A stretch of DNA of 64,000 bases from Nocardioides sp. R-C-SC26 (GCF_021246465.1 NZ_JAHRHK010000002.1:93341-157340); one strand, 5' to 3'; counted from the stretch's first letter, positions 1-9,474 are shown. Notes: generated by a model from the letters alone, not told the origin. Program-made: numbers and translations.

Positions 1-1
1 C

Positions 2-646
2 GCGTTCGGCATCGATCCCGACTCCCGCTTCCGCCGGCTCGACGAGAGCCTGCGCCTGATCCGGGACTTGTGGAGCGGTGAGCCGGTCACCAGCGACGGC
101 GAGTTCTATCCACTCCAGGACGCCACCATCGGGATCCGGCCGCTCACGCCTGGCGGGCCCCCGATCTGGGTGGGCGCCGGCGGCAAGAAGGCCGTGCGGC
201 GAGCCGCGCGGCTGGGCGATGCCTGGTACGCCCCGGGCAACTCGCCGAGCAAGCGGTTCCTGCCCGAGCACGTGGAGATCTACGACGAGGCCCTCGTCGA
301 GGCCGGCAAGGATCCGGCCCGCGTCGAGCGTCCCGTCGGCGTGGAGCTCTACTGCGCACCGACCACCGAGCGGGCGGTCGACGTCGCCCTGCCGCACGCG
401 CGCACCGAGTACTCCACCTACGCCGAGTACCCGGCGCTGCGCTGGCAGCGCGACCGGTTCGACGAACTGGTGGTCAACACCCTGCTGCTCGGCTCGCCCG
501 ACGCGCTGATCGAGCGGATCGGCGCGCTGCGCGACCTGGGGTTCAACCACCTGATCTTCCGGCCGGGCTGGCTCGGCATGCCTGCGGAGCAGGTGCGCGC
601 ATCCCTGAGGCTCTTCGCGACCGAGGTGTTCCCCGCCTTCCGCTGA
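2..646 (+). CDS. LLM-class flavin-dependent oxidoreductase, 5'-truncated by window edge
   Basis: C-terminal part of a luciferase-like (TIM-barrel) monooxygenase; the frame is open back to base 2, so the real start lies outside the window and the in-frame TTG at 68 should not be taken as one. Visible are the family-type blocks LWSGEPV, PPIWVGAGG and the closing segment LGFNHLIFRPGWLG. It shares these with the intact LLM gene at 1720-2700 (TGEPVHHQG, IPVWVGANG, GYNHFVFRAQWLG), so the two are paralogues in one cluster. The family oxidises small organic substrates with reduced FMN or F420; neither cofactor nor substrate can be fixed from this fragment. Its association with crotonase genes suggests a role in ring or acyl-CoA catabolism (inference). 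Confidence 0.85.
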   Translation, partial: AFGIDPDSRFRRLDESLRLIRDLWSGEPVTSDGEFYPLQDATIGIRPLTPGGPPIWVGAGGKKAVRRAARLGDAWYAPGNSPSKRFLPEHVEIYDEALVEAGKDPARVERPVGVELYCAPTTERAVDVALPHARTEYSTYAEYPALRWQRDRFDELVVNTLLLGSPDALIERIGALRDLGFNHLIFRPGWLGMPAEQVRASLRLFATEVFPAFR

Positions 647-740
647 CACCGGGTGCCCCTGCACCCGCACCCGGCGAGCGACCCGTCGCCCGCCGTCTCG
701 ACCCACCCCTGGCACCACCCGACACGAGTGAGGAAACGAC

Positions 741-1712
741 GTGAAGAAGACCGAGGCAGAGCTGCTGGAGAACCAGTGGGACGTGGAGAACATGGAGGTC
801 GACCCCGAGGTGCTCGCGCGCTACGTCACCTACGACGTCGACGAGAAGAGGTCGGTCGCGACGATCACCTTCGACCGCCCCGAGCGCCTCAACGCGATCC
901 CGGTCGCCGCCTTCGAGCGGGTCGGCGACCTGGTGCGCGAGGCCGAGGCCGACGACCGCGTCAAGGTCATCGTGTTCAAGGGGAACGGGGACCACTTCGG
1001 CACCGGGGCCGACGCCGCGGAGCTCGGCCACTACATCGGCTACAAGTCGGGCACGGACAAGGCCTCGCGCCGTCGTCCGGCCCAGCGCCAGCGGATCCTG
1101 CCGGACCGCAACGTCCTGAGCTCGGGCTTCACCAGGCCCATCGTGGAGTCGCTCAAGGCCACGATCTGCCAGGTGCAGGGCTACTGCTACGGCGGGCACT
1201 TCCAGATCGCGCTGTCGGCCGACATCGTCATCGCGACGCCGGACGCCAAGTTCACCCACCCGGCGTTCCGGTACCTCGGCCCGGGCCCGCAGGACATGTA
1301 CCACTGGATCGAGAAGATGGGCCTGACGACGATGAAGGACGTCATGCTCACCATGCGCGCGATCGGTGCCGAGGAAGGCGAGCGGAAGGGCCTGGTCACC
1401 AAGGTCGTCGAGCACGACGAGTTGGAGAAGTGGGTCGACGACTACGCCGACGCCATCGCGGTCATGCCGCTGGACTCGCTGATGATGGGCAAGTCGATGA
1501 TGCAGATCGTGATGGAGGCGCGCGGCAAGGGCCTGGGCTCGATGACCGGCTGGGTCGGTCACGGCTGGGCCACCAACGCCTCGTTCGACGAGGGCGACTG
1601 GAACTTCCTCAAGGAGCGGCGCGACAAGGGGGTCAGCCAGGCGCTGGCCGACCGCGACCGACTGGTGGCCCCCTACTTCCGCCTCAGCGACGACCGCTCC
1701 CAGGAGGCGTGA
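741..1712 (+). CDS. Crotonase-fold (enoyl-CoA hydratase/isomerase family) protein
   Basis: 323 residues, longer than the usual ~260 because of an N-terminal extension of about 35 residues. The GTG start at 741 follows AGGA with good spacing. The crotonase core begins at SVATITFDRPERLNAI; the CoA/oxyanion-hole region is GNGDHFGTGADAAELG and the second oxyanion block is QGYCYGGHFQIALSAD. The two glutamates used by true enoyl-CoA hydratases are not at their usual places (Phe-Gln after the glycines, and THPAF where PE is expected), so simple hydration is unlikely and another crotonase reaction is more probable. It lies between two LLM monooxygenase genes, 7 bp before the next, and is probably co-transcribed. 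Substrate unknown. Confidence 0.85.
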   Translation: MKKTEAELLENQWDVENMEVDPEVLARYVTYDVDEKRSVATITFDRPERLNAIPVAAFERVGDLVREAEADDRVKVIVFKGNGDHFGTGADAAELGHYIGYKSGTDKASRRRPAQRQRILPDRNVLSSGFTRPIVESLKATICQVQGYCYGGHFQIALSADIVIATPDAKFTHPAFRYLGPGPQDMYHWIEKMGLTTMKDVMLTMRAIGAEEGERKGLVTKVVEHDELEKWVDDYADAIAVMPLDSLMMGKSMMQIVMEARGKGLGSMTGWVGHGWATNASFDEGDWNFLKERRDKGVSQALADRDRLVAPYFRLSDDRSQEA

Positions 1713-1719
1713 GTCGGCC

Positions 1720-2700
1720 GTGCGTTTCGGCATCCTGCTCGACCACCAGTACGAGCGCGAGGACGACGTCGGCAGGCGTGCCGGCGAGCTCATCGAGTTC
1801 GCCCAGCACATCCGCGACCTCGGCTACGACTCCCTCTTCGGCATCCATCACTACCTCTCCTCGCTGCGTACCCCGCAGCCGCTGCCGTTGCTCTCGCGGC
1901 TCATCGACCACACCGGGTCGATGCAGCTGGGCACCGGGATCCTGATCCTCCCGCTCGGTCACCCGGTGCACTGGGCCGAGGAGATCGCCACCATCGATCA
2001 GATGTCGGGTGGCCGGTTCGTGCTCGGTATCGGGTCCGGTTACCGGGAGGACGAGTTCGCCTCGTTCGGCGTGGAGAGGCGCACGCGGGTCTCGCGCATG
2101 AACGAGGCGCTCTCGGTGATGCAGCAGCTGTGGACCGGAGAGCCCGTGCACCACCAGGGCAAGCACTTCGCTCTCGACGGCGTCCGCTGCAGCGTGGTGC
2201 CGGCGCAGGCCGAGATCCCGGTCTGGGTCGGTGCCAACGGGCCGATCGGCATCAAGCGGATCGCCGGGCAGGGCCTGCCGTGGCTGGCGCCGAGCAACGT
2301 GCGCCGCAACTGGGCCGTCGGCAATCTCGCCGACTACCGCGCGCAGCTCGCCGAGGCCGGTCACGACGAGCAGGGCATGACCTTCCCGATCCACCGCGAC
2401 CTGTGCGTGGCGGACTCCTTCGACCAGGCATGGGAGATCGCCGGCGAGGGCGTGCAGCGCTCCTACCAGGAGTACGTGCAGTACGGGATGGACTACTTCG
2501 AGTCGCAGTGGGAGGGCATCAAGCACAAGGCGCTCTTCTTCGGGTCGCCCGACGACATCGCCGCCAAGGTGGCCGACTTCGCCGACGCCGGCTACAACCA
2601 CTTCGTCTTCCGGGCGCAGTGGCTCGGGCTCCCGATCGAGCGCAGCATCGAGATCGTGGAGCGGTTCGCCCGCGAGGTCATGCCGAGGTTCCGCCCGTGA
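1720..2700 (+). CDS. LLM-class flavin-dependent oxidoreductase
   Basis: 326 residues, full length for the luciferase-like monooxygenase family, a TIM barrel using FMNH2 or F420H2. The start is GTG at 1720 (MRFGILLDHQYERED), 7 bp after the crotonase stop and preceded by GGAGG at the end of that gene. Recognisable blocks are the early GYDSLFGIHHYL, the mid-barrel MSGGRFVLGIGSGY and the C-terminal GYNHFVFRAQWLGLP. It is paralogous to the truncated gene at the window start. The stop overlaps the start of the VOC gene (GTGA), indicating translational coupling. Substrate and cofactor cannot be told from sequence. Confidence 0.9.
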   Translation: MRFGILLDHQYEREDDVGRRAGELIEFAQHIRDLGYDSLFGIHHYLSSLRTPQPLPLLSRLIDHTGSMQLGTGILILPLGHPVHWAEEIATIDQMSGGRFVLGIGSGYREDEFASFGVERRTRVSRMNEALSVMQQLWTGEPVHHQGKHFALDGVRCSVVPAQAEIPVWVGANGPIGIKRIAGQGLPWLAPSNVRRNWAVGNLADYRAQLAEAGHDEQGMTFPIHRDLCVADSFDQAWEIAGEGVQRSYQEYVQYGMDYFESQWEGIKHKALFFGSPDDIAAKVADFADAGYNHFVFRAQWLGLPIERSIEIVERFAREVMPRFRP

Positions 2701-3053
2701 GCGCGGCCCGGATCGGCCACGTGATCGTGCCGGCGGAGGGTGGCCTCGACGCGGCGATCGCCTTCTACGTCGACGAGCTGGGGCTGGAGCTCCGCTTCCG
2801 TGACGGCGACCGCTACGCCGCCGTCACCGACGGCACCACAACGCTCGGTCTCGCGGCCGAGTCCGAGCAACCGGTGCCGGGTGAGGTCTGTGTCTCGGTC
2901 CAGGTGCCGGACCTCGACGTCGCGCTGGAGGCGTGGCGATCTGTGGACGGCTATGAGATCGGCGCGGTCGTCGACGGTCCGCACGAACGGCGCGTCGTCG
3001 TCCGACCGCCCGACGGCGCCGCCGTCTGCGTCTATGAGAAGAGTCCGGCATGA
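2697..3053 (+). CDS. VOC (glyoxalase/bleomycin-resistance) superfamily protein
   Basis: 118 residues, one VOC module pair. The GTG start at 2697 overlaps the LLM stop by 4 bp (GTGA), and its stop overlaps the next gene by 4 bp (ATGA). The family pattern is clear: an N-terminal HVIVPAEGGLDAAIAFYVDELGL helix-strand unit, the DGDRYAAV strand, and a C-terminal half ending VVVRPPDGAAVCVYE. VOC proteins bind a divalent metal and act as isomerases, lyases or dioxygenases. The usual metal ligands are only partly recognisable here (His in the first strand), so the reaction is open. Tight coupling within the LLM/crotonase operon implies work on the same substrate. Confidence 0.8.
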   Translation: MSAARIGHVIVPAEGGLDAAIAFYVDELGLELRFRDGDRYAAVTDGTTTLGLAAESEQPVPGEVCVSVQVPDLDVALEAWRSVDGYEIGAVVDGPHERRVVVRPPDGAAVCVYEKSPA

Positions 3054-3850
3054 GCGCCTCGGGCGCCGGCCCGCTGCGAGTCGAGCGGCGCGGCGCCGTC
3101 GCCGAGGTGGTGCTCGCCCGCCCCGACCAGGGCAACGCCCTGGACCGAGCGTTGAAGTCGGCGCTGGTCGAGACCCTCGCCGACGTCGGAGCCGACGACA
3201 GTGTGCGCGCGGTGCTCGTCGCCGCGGACGGCGCCTCGTTCTGCGTCGGTCAGGATCTTCGCGACCTCGTGCGGTCGCTCGAGGAGGACCCCGCCTCGGC
3301 GGCCGACACCGTCGAGCAGCACTTCAACCCGATCACCGCGGCACTGGCCACGATGCCCAAGCCGGTCGTCGCCGCCGTGCACGGAGCCTGCGTCGGCGCG
3401 GGACTCGGCTTCGCTCTGGCGTGCGACCTGCAGGTATGGGGAAGCGGCGTCACGCTCGGCACGGCCTTCACCCGGGTGGGCCTGACCTGCGACTCCGGCC
3501 TGTCGCGCTCCCTGGCCGAGGCGGTCGGCGCGATGCGCGCCCGTCGACTGGTGCTGACGGCCGAGACCTTCACCGTCGAGCAGGCGATCGACTGGGGCTT
3601 CGCCGGAGACGTCGTTGCTCCCGACGAGGTGCTGGCCACGGCCCGTGACCTGGTCGACCGGCTCGCGACTGGTCCGACTCACGCCTACGCGGAGTCCAAG
3701 CGCCTCCTCGCCGTCGCCGGCACCATGCCGTTGGCCGAGGTGCTGGCCGCCGAGGCGTCGGCGCAGCGTCGTTGCGGAGCCACCGCCGATCATCTGGAGT
3801 CGGTGCGGGCCTTCCTCGAACGACGTCCGCCGGTTCTCACCGGTACCTGA
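3050..3850 (+). CDS. Crotonase-fold protein, PaaG-like isomerase type
   Basis: 266 residues, normal length for the enoyl-CoA hydratase/isomerase family. The ATG start overlaps the VOC stop (ATGA). The core starts GAVAEVVLARPDQGNAL; oxyanion-hole segments are ASFCVGQDLRDL and HGACVGAGLGFALACD. As in PaaG (1,2-epoxyphenylacetyl-CoA isomerase) the first hydratase Glu is absent and an Asp follows in GLTCDSGLSRSL, a pattern known for isomerases rather than hydratases. It ends the catabolic operon that begins before the window. Isomerisation of an acyl-CoA ring or double-bond intermediate is the best guess. Confidence 0.85.
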   Translation: MSASGAGPLRVERRGAVAEVVLARPDQGNALDRALKSALVETLADVGADDSVRAVLVAADGASFCVGQDLRDLVRSLEEDPASAADTVEQHFNPITAALATMPKPVVAAVHGACVGAGLGFALACDLQVWGSGVTLGTAFTRVGLTCDSGLSRSLAEAVGAMRARRLVLTAETFTVEQAIDWGFAGDVVAPDEVLATARDLVDRLATGPTHAYAESKRLLAVAGTMPLAEVLAAEASAQRRCGATADHLESVRAFLERRPPVLTGT

Positions 3851-3945
3851 CGAGCCCGACCGCCGTCCCGCTCAGCTTCGGCCCGCGCGGGCCGATGACT
3901 CGCAGACCGCGGTGGACCGGGCGCCGCGCGCGAGGAGGTCGCACG

Positions 3946-5100
3946 GTGGCAGGCAAGTCCGCTCGAGATCAGGCACAGCGACGTCGCACCGCGGCGGAGC
4001 GTGAGCTGCGACGCGCAGAACTCTGGGAGCGGGGAGCAGTCGGCGAGGAGACCACGGCGGCCGCGTTGGCCCTGCTGCCTCCCGACGAGTGGACGACGTT
4101 CCACGACCTTCGCTGGCCAGGGCGGCAACGCGCCAACATCGACCATGTCGTGGTCGGTCCGCCGGGCGTCTTCGTGATCGACACGAAGAACTGGAGCGGC
4201 CCGATCGTCGTGCGCGACGGCGTCCTCCGCCAGCGGGGTCGATCGCGCGACCGCAGCGTTGCCGGCGTCGTGGACGCAGCGCGGGCCGTCGCGGCGGTCT
4301 TGCGTGGTGGCGGCGACCAGAGTGTGTTGCCGGTGCTGTGCTTCGTCGGCGATGCTCCGCCGCCGGGGTGGGTTCGCGAAGTGATGATCGCCGACAGCGC
4401 CACGTTGGTGGAGATGTTGCGCTCGCGGCCCGCACGGCTCTCGCCCGAGCGATTGCGTGAGATCTGTCTCGAGCTCGACGCCGTCACCCGAACGGCGTTG
4501 GCCGCACCTCATCAGACCGGGCTGGCACCGACACCCGCGACCCAACGACTCGCGCTTCCGAACGCTTCCGCAGACGTCGGTCGACGGGTGGTGGCGGGAG
4601 CTTCACTCCGACCTAGTCGAGGCACGGCGTCGCGACCCTTCTCCCGCGGCCGGTCCCTCCCATGGCCGCGCTTGCTCGGCGTGATCGCCGTCGCGATCGC
4701 AGGGCTCGCCCTCCTGCCCGACGTCGCGCGCCTCGTGGCAGACCGGGTGGTGGTTACAGCCGCAGCACCGCTCCCCGCCGAACCGACCGTGCCGGCGGAT
4801 CTCACCGGGCGCTGGCGCGGCGACGTCGACTGCGGCGACGGCGTGATCCGCGTCATCGTCCGAGTCTCGGCTCCTGATGGTGGATCCGACCGACAGGCGA
4901 CGACAGTCAGCGCACGGTCGAGCGCAGGGGCCCTGTCGATTCCGGGCTCGATCAGTGATCAGCGGGCCGGCGCTCGCTTCGAAGCTCGCGTTGGGGGTAT
5001 CACGATGGACCTGCTCCCCAGCGGTGAGGATCTCGTGCGGGCGTCCTTCGTCGGAGCCGCGGTCGCCCCCTGTCCCGAGTTCGCCCTGCGTCGCGGCTGA
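3946..5100 (+). CDS. NERD-domain membrane protein, core residues intact
   Basis: 384 residues from the GTG at 3946, chosen because AGGAGG sits about 8 bp upstream; longer in-frame starts have no such signal. A basic N-terminus is followed by a NERD (nuclease-related) domain: GEETTAAALALL, then NIDHVVVGPPGVFVIDTKNWSG with Asp66, Asp79 and Lys81 in the (D/E)-x-K arrangement expected of this PD-(D/E)XK-like fold. A single hydrophobic segment lies near residues 240-262, followed by a ~120-residue domain with paired cysteines (VDCGDG, VAPCPE), probably exported. NERD domains occur in putative DNA-processing proteins; activity here is unproven. A second, degenerate copy lies at 9618-10496. The gene converges on the catalase with only 5 bp between. 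Confidence 0.8.
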   Translation: MAGKSARDQAQRRRTAAERELRRAELWERGAVGEETTAAALALLPPDEWTTFHDLRWPGRQRANIDHVVVGPPGVFVIDTKNWSGPIVVRDGVLRQRGRSRDRSVAGVVDAARAVAAVLRGGGDQSVLPVLCFVGDAPPPGWVREVMIADSATLVEMLRSRPARLSPERLREICLELDAVTRTALAAPHQTGLAPTPATQRLALPNASADVGRRVVAGASLRPSRGTASRPFSRGRSLPWPRLLGVIAVAIAGLALLPDVARLVADRVVVTAAAPLPAEPTVPADLTGRWRGDVDCGDGVIRVIVRVSAPDGGSDRQATTVSARSSAGALSIPGSISDQRAGARFEARVGGITMDLLPSGEDLVRASFVGAAVAPCPEFALRRG

Positions 5101-5105
5101 GGCCC

Positions 5106-6605
5106 TCAGCCGATCGGCTCCTCGGCCTCGGTCGGGCCGGGGGCGACGTCCTTGCCCTGGTCGGCGCGGACGGCGTCCTCGATGCGACGTCCGATCTCGG
5201 CGTCGACGCTGCTCCAGTACGCGAAGGCACGTTGCAGGATCGGCTCGCTCACTCCGCCGAGGAGATGGCCGGCGACGTTGCCGACGAAACGGTCGCGGGC
5301 GGCGTCGTCGAACACGTCGCGCACCAGGGTCCCGGGCTGGCTGAAGTCGTCGTCGTCGGCGCGCAGGGTGTAGGCCTCGCGCACCATCTCGCCGTCGGTC
5401 TCCCAACCATCGACGACGGGTCCGGTGAGGTCGGAGTACGGCTCGCCGTAGCTGTTCGGGGCGTACTTGGAGCGGTCGCCGGTGTGGTCGAAGGTCATCG
5501 CGCCGTCGAACTGGTAGGTGTAGGCGCCTTCGACACGGTGCCGGTTCACCGGCAGCTGCAGGTAGTTGGTGCCGAGGCGGTGACGGTGGGTGTCGGCGTA
5601 GGCGAAGACGCGGCCGAGCAGCATCTTGTCCGGCGAGAAGCCGATGCCCGGCACGACGGCGGACGGCTCGAACGCCGCCTGCTCGATCTGGGCGAAGTGG
5701 TTCTCCGGGTTCCGGTCGAGCCTCAGCGTCCCGACGTCGACCAGCGGGTAGTCCCCGTGGGGCCAGACCTTGGTGAGGTCGAACGGATTGATCCGGTACG
5801 TCATCGCCTCCTCGTACGGCATCAACTGCACCTTGAGCGTCCATGACGGGTGCTCTCCGGCCTCGATGGACTCGTAGAGGTCGCGGCGGTGGTGGTCGGA
5901 GTCCTCGCCGGCGATGCGGTTCGCCTCCTCCTGCGTGAGGCACTCCACGCCCTGGTCGGAGATGAAGTGGAACTTCACCCACGTCTTCTCGCCCGTCTCG
6001 TTGTAGAGCAGATAGGTGTGGCTGCCGTAGCCGTTCATGTGCCGCCACGTCCGCGGGATCCCGCGATCGCCCATCAGCCAGGTCACCTGGTGGGCCGACT
6101 CCGGGTTGTGGGTCCAGAAGTCCCACTGCATGTCGTTGTCGCGCAGGCCATTGCCGCCGCGTCGCTTCTGGGAGCGGATGAAGTGCGGGAACTTCATGGT
6201 GTCGCGGATGAAGAAGACCGGGGTGTTGTTGCCGACGAGATCCCAGTTGCCCTCGCTGGTGTAGAACTTCAGGGCGAACCCGCGCGGATCACGCCAGGTG
6301 TCGGGGGAGCCGAGCTCACCGGCGACGGTGGAGAAACGCGCGAGAGCCTCGGTCGTCGCGCCCGGCTGCAGCGCAGCCGCACAGGTGTAGCGACTGATGT
6401 CGCCGGTGATCTCGAGCGTGCCGAATGCCCCCGATCCCTTGGCGTGCACGTTCCGCTCGGGGATCCGCTCGCGGTTGAAGTGCGCCATCTGCTCGATGAA
6501 GTGGTGGTCGTGCAGCAGGATCGGTCCGTTGGGTCCGACCGTCAGGCTGTTGCGATCCGAAGGCGCCGGTGCGCCGGTTCCGGTGGACGATCCGTCGTGG
6601 CTCAT
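5106..6605 (-). CDS. katA: Catalase, small-subunit haem type
   Basis: 499 residues, typical of clade 3 monofunctional catalases that split H2O2 to water and O2 in the cytoplasm. The ATG at 6605 is used although the reading frame stays open far upstream across the next gene's antisense. The active-site His is in [12 protein letters not shown] (about residue 54), the distal Asn in the [10 protein letters not shown] block, and the proximal haem-ligand Tyr in [14 protein letters not shown]. The C-terminus ends in an acidic tail. It is divergent from the HMG-CoA reductase gene with a 90-bp intergenic region. Confidence 0.96.
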   Translation of the reverse strand: MSHDGSSTGTGAPAPSDRNSLTVGPNGPILLHDHHFIEQMAHFNRERIPERNVHAKGSGAFGTLEITGDISRYTCAAALQPGATTEALARFSTVAGELGSPDTWRDPRGFALKFYTSEGNWDLVGNNTPVFFIRDTMKFPHFIRSQKRRGGNGLRDNDMQWDFWTHNPESAHQVTWLMGDRGIPRTWRHMNGYGSHTYLLYNETGEKTWVKFHFISDQGVECLTQEEANRIAGEDSDHHRRDLYESIEAGEHPSWTLKVQLMPYEEAMTYRINPFDLTKVWPHGDYPLVDVGTLRLDRNPENHFAQIEQAAFEPSAVVPGIGFSPDKMLLGRVFAYADTHRHRLGTNYLQLPVNRHRVEGAYTYQFDGAMTFDHTGDRSKYAPNSYGEPYSDLTGPVVDGWETDGEMVREAYTLRADDDDFSQPGTLVRDVFDDAARDRFVGNVAGHLLGGVSEPILQRAFAYWSSVDAEIGRRIEDAVRADQGKDVAPGPTEAEEPIG

Positions 6606-6695
6606 ACCCCCACTGTCGTCGGGCGACGTGCCCCCGGCGTCCCCCCGCCGGGTGAGGAGGCTCGGCGGAGCAGCCGAGGTGCCATCCTCAGCGCC

Positions 6696-7868
6696 ATGAC
6701 CGACCTGAGGATCCCGCGCGACCGTGACGACGACTACGGCGTCGAGGCCATCGCCGCACGGCAGCAGCTGGTGCGCGACCGGACGGAGTCCGCGCTGGAG
6801 CACGTCGGCAGGTACTCGCTGGACCCGGCGACGCTGCCGGGGAACATCGAGAACTTCCTCGGCGCCGCGCAGGTGCCGATCGGGCTCGCCGGCCCGGTGC
6901 TGGTCGACGGCGAGCATGCGCAGGGCGAGTTCCTGGTGCCGTTGGCGACGACCGAGGGCACGTTGGTGGCGTCCTACAGCCGCGGCATGAAGCTGTGCCG
7001 CGCCGCCGGGGGCGTCACCACCACCGTGCTCGACGACAAGATGCAGCGTGCGCCGGTGTTCAGCTTCGCGAACGCCCGCGAGGCGCGCGCGTTCGCCGTC
7101 TGGCTCGACGAGCACTTCGAGGAGATCGCCGCCGCGGCGCAGACCACGACGTCGTCGGGACGGCTCATCGAGATCCAGCAGTTCTCGGTGTCGAAGCTGC
7201 TCTACACGCGATTCAACTACACCACCGGCGATGCCGCCGGCCAGAACATGACCGGCAAGGCGACGTTCGCCGCGTGCGCATGGATCAAGCAGAACTATCC
7301 GGCCGAGGTGCACTTCATCCTCGAAGGACAGTTCGCCACCGACAAGAAGACCTCGGTGGTCAACATGCTGCACACCCGCGGCAAGCGCGTCGTCGCCGAG
7401 ATCACCCTGCCCGCGGCGCTGGTGGAGGAGCAGATGCACGTCAGCACCGACAAGCTGTACGCCGCGCGCATGCGCGGGCAGCTCGGCGCGATCATGTCGG
7501 TCACCAACAACAACGGCAACCACTCCGCCAACGGCATCACCGCGATGTTCATCGCGACCGGCCAGGACGTCGCGAACGTCGCCGAGAGCTCGGCGATGTA
7601 CGGCTTCTCCGAGCTGTTGCCCAACGGCGACTTCTACGCCTCGGTGACGTTGCCGTCGCTCATCATCGCCACCTACGGCGGCGGCACCGGGCTGGCGACC
7701 CAGCGCGAGTGCCTGGAGATCATGGACTGCTACGGCGCGGGCAAGGTGCTCAAGCTGGCGGAGATCATCGCCGCCACCGTGCTCGCCGGCGAGCTCTCGC
7801 TCGGCTCCGCGGTCGTCGCCGAGGAGTGGGTGCAGGCCCACGACGACCTGGGCCGCAACCGACCCTGA
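6696..7868 (+). CDS. Class I hydroxymethylglutaryl-CoA reductase
   Basis: 390 residues; catalyses NADPH-dependent reduction of HMG-CoA to mevalonate. Family signatures are complete: [21 protein letters not shown] (Glu87), [17 protein letters not shown] (Lys217), [10 protein letters not shown] (Asp291), [13 protein letters not shown] and the C-terminal His382 in AHDDLGRN. These correspond to the catalytic Glu/Lys/Asp/His of class I enzymes. There is no N-terminal membrane domain, so it is soluble. The ATG at 6696 starts MTDLRIPRD. No mevalonate kinase, HMG-CoA synthase or other mevalonate-pathway gene is visible in the window, which is unusual because most actinobacteria use only the MEP pathway. 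It is followed by the DoxX gene. Confidence 0.93.
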   Translation: MTDLRIPRDRDDDYGVEAIAARQQLVRDRTESALEHVGRYSLDPATLPGNIENFLGAAQVPIGLAGPVLVDGEHAQGEFLVPLATTEGTLVASYSRGMKLCRAAGGVTTTVLDDKMQRAPVFSFANAREARAFAVWLDEHFEEIAAAAQTTTSSGRLIEIQQFSVSKLLYTRFNYTTGDAAGQNMTGKATFAACAWIKQNYPAEVHFILEGQFATDKKTSVVNMLHTRGKRVVAEITLPAALVEEQMHVSTDKLYAARMRGQLGAIMSVTNNNGNHSANGITAMFIATGQDVANVAESSAMYGFSELLPNGDFYASVTLPSLIIATYGGGTGLATQRECLEIMDCYGAGKVLKLAEIIAATVLAGELSLGSAVVAEEWVQAHDDLGRNRP

Positions 7869-7965
7869 CACGGACGGCGGCGGCTCGCTCGGAGCGCCTG
7901 CTTGACCGCGGCTCCGTCGCGCTCCACATTGGCTGAACAATCAACCATCAAGGAGCACTACGGCT

Positions 7966-8400
7966 ATGGATTCCACCTTCTTCGAACTCGTGCAGTTCAT
8001 CGGACGCGTGATGTTCGTGTTCCTGCTGATCGGCTCGGGCATCGGCCACCTCACCCAGACCGCTGCGATGGCCGGCTACGCCGAGTCGCGCGGCGTCTCC
8101 AACGCCAAGCTGATGGTGCAGATCAGCGGCGTCGCCCTCATCGCCGGCGGCGTCTCGATCCTGCTCGGCATCTGGGCCGACCTCGGCTCGCTCGGTATCG
8201 CGATCCTGCTCATCATCACCGCCGTGATGATGCACCCGTTCTGGAAGGAGACCGACCCGATGAACAAGCAGATGGAGATGGTCGCCTTCAACAAGGACAT
8301 CGCCCTCGCCGGCGCCGCGCTTCTGATGTTCACCGTCTTTCGCTACGGCATGCCGTGGACGCTCACCGACGGTCTCTTCGCGCCGTCGTACGGCTTCTGA
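7966..8400 (+). CDS. DoxX-family small membrane protein
   Basis: 144 residues with four hydrophobic segments, as in the DoxX/DoxD-like family. The N-terminus FIGRVMFVFLLIGSGIGHL is the typical first helix; later helices are around GVALIAGGVSILLGIW, LGIAILLIITAVMMHPFW and IALAGAALLMFTVFRYG. AAGGAG lies 11 bp before the ATG at 7966. DoxX proteins are inner-membrane components tied to redox or thiol stress in some species; the exact role is unknown. A GC-rich hairpin follows at 8415-8456. Confidence 0.82.
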   Translation: MDSTFFELVQFIGRVMFVFLLIGSGIGHLTQTAAMAGYAESRGVSNAKLMVQISGVALIAGGVSILLGIWADLGSLGIAILLIITAVMMHPFWKETDPMNKQMEMVAFNKDIALAGAALLMFTVFRYGMPWTLTDGLFAPSYGF

Positions 8401-8414
8401 GTCCCACCCCACGA

Positions 8415-8456
8415 GCAGCGGCCCGTCAGCGTCTTCCGGCCCAGGCGGGCCGCTGC
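8415..8456 (+). terminator. Hairpin terminator candidate after the DoxX gene
   Basis: GCAGCGGCCCG at 8415-8425 pairs perfectly with CGGGCCGCTGC at 8446-8456 (11 bp, 20-nt loop). There is no T-run, as is common in high-GC actinobacteria. Confidence 0.5.
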
Positions 8457-8496
8457 CGTCATCAGGACTCCGCCGTCTCCGTGCCAACATGGCCGG

Positions 8497-9474
8497 ATGG
8501 CTACGCGACTCGGCTCTCACCCCGTGGCGGCATCGGCCGCGGCGGGGATGGTCGTCGCCCTCGCCGGATGCGGCACCGACGCCTCGACGTCGACGCGTGA
8601 GCCCACCCGCGAGCCGCGCCCGGTGGTCTTCCCGGCCGGCGACCTGACCTATGCGCTGCGCTCGACGCTGCACGTGGGGGAGCGCAGCTTCGACGTCGCG
8701 CCCGAGGTGATCACGAGCCTCGACTGGACTCCGTACGGCGTCTACCTCGAGCTGACCAGCGATCCCATCGAGGGGATCGCGCGCACGGTCTTCTTCGACG
8801 GCGAGAGCACCGCCGAGTTCGGCGGCGATCACATCAGCCGCGTCGTCACCTCCGCCGACGGCGGTCTGGCCGCGTGGATCGACTTCGAAGGGCCCCGTCG
8901 CCCTGCAGGGCGGGTGGCGGAGGTCGTGGTCGTCGACACCGAGACCGGCGACGAGATCTTCACGACGAGCGAGGGCATGGGCGGCGATGCCGGCGACGAC
9001 CTCGGCGACCGCTACGAGGAGTTGCCGCCGAGCGTCACGATGTTCGACGGAGATGACCTGATCTGGGTGAACGCCGAGGGCAGCGGTGACACGCTGCGCT
9101 CCGATGTCCGTACCGGCGACACCGAGCGGTTGAGCGCGGTCGATCGCCAGCGCCTCCGCACGACGAGCGGATTCGAGTTCTCCTCTCCCGACGGTGCCTA
9201 CGACGTCGATGCGAGCACCACCGGAAAGCTCCGGATCGCCCCGCGGCAGCCGGACTTCGGATACCGCTGGCAGACGGCCGGCCAGTGGCTCGACGATCAC
9301 ACGCTGCTGGTGCTCGGGCAGGATCGGTACCGCTTCTCCTACGACCCGACCGTGCCGGACACGATCCCCGGGGAACTGCTCTCCTGCGACCTCGCCGAGG
9401 GCCGCTGCGACGGACTGGTGCCGATCGACGGCGCGCGCGACGTCGTGTTCCCCGGCGTCGACTCCGCTTACTGA
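8497..9474 (+). CDS. Predicted lipoprotein of unknown function
   Basis: 325 residues. The N-terminus is a lipoprotein signal: MATRLGSHPVAASAAAGMVV followed by ALAGC, a lipobox with Cys at about residue 27, so the mature protein is probably anchored on the outer face of the membrane. The rest is acidic and beta-rich with repeated short strands (for example LTYALRS, VYLELTS, ARTVFFDG, SRVVTSADGGLAAWID, DGAYDVDAS), suggestive of a beta-propeller-like fold. No enzyme motif is seen. Two paired cysteines near the C-terminus (SCDLAEGRC) may form a disulphide. Function not recognised. Confidence 0.7.
   Translation: MATRLGSHPVAASAAAGMVVALAGCGTDASTSTREPTREPRPVVFPAGDLTYALRSTLHVGERSFDVAPEVITSLDWTPYGVYLELTSDPIEGIARTVFFDGESTAEFGGDHISRVVTSADGGLAAWIDFEGPRRPAGRVAEVVVVDTETGDEIFTTSEGMGGDAGDDLGDRYEELPPSVTMFDGDDLIWVNAEGSGDTLRSDVRTGDTERLSAVDRQRLRTTSGFEFSSPDGAYDVDASTTGKLRIAPRQPDFGYRWQTAGQWLDDHTLLVLGQDRYRFSYDPTVPDTIPGELLSCDLAEGRCDGLVPIDGARDVVFPGVDSAY

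Noticed and set aside
5106..7940. A 944-codon minus-strand frame covering catalase and the antisense of HMG-CoA reductase
   Set aside because: Only the last 499 codons (catalase) show family motifs; the upstream part is the antisense of a clearly coding gene and has biased composition expected from GC-rich DNA.
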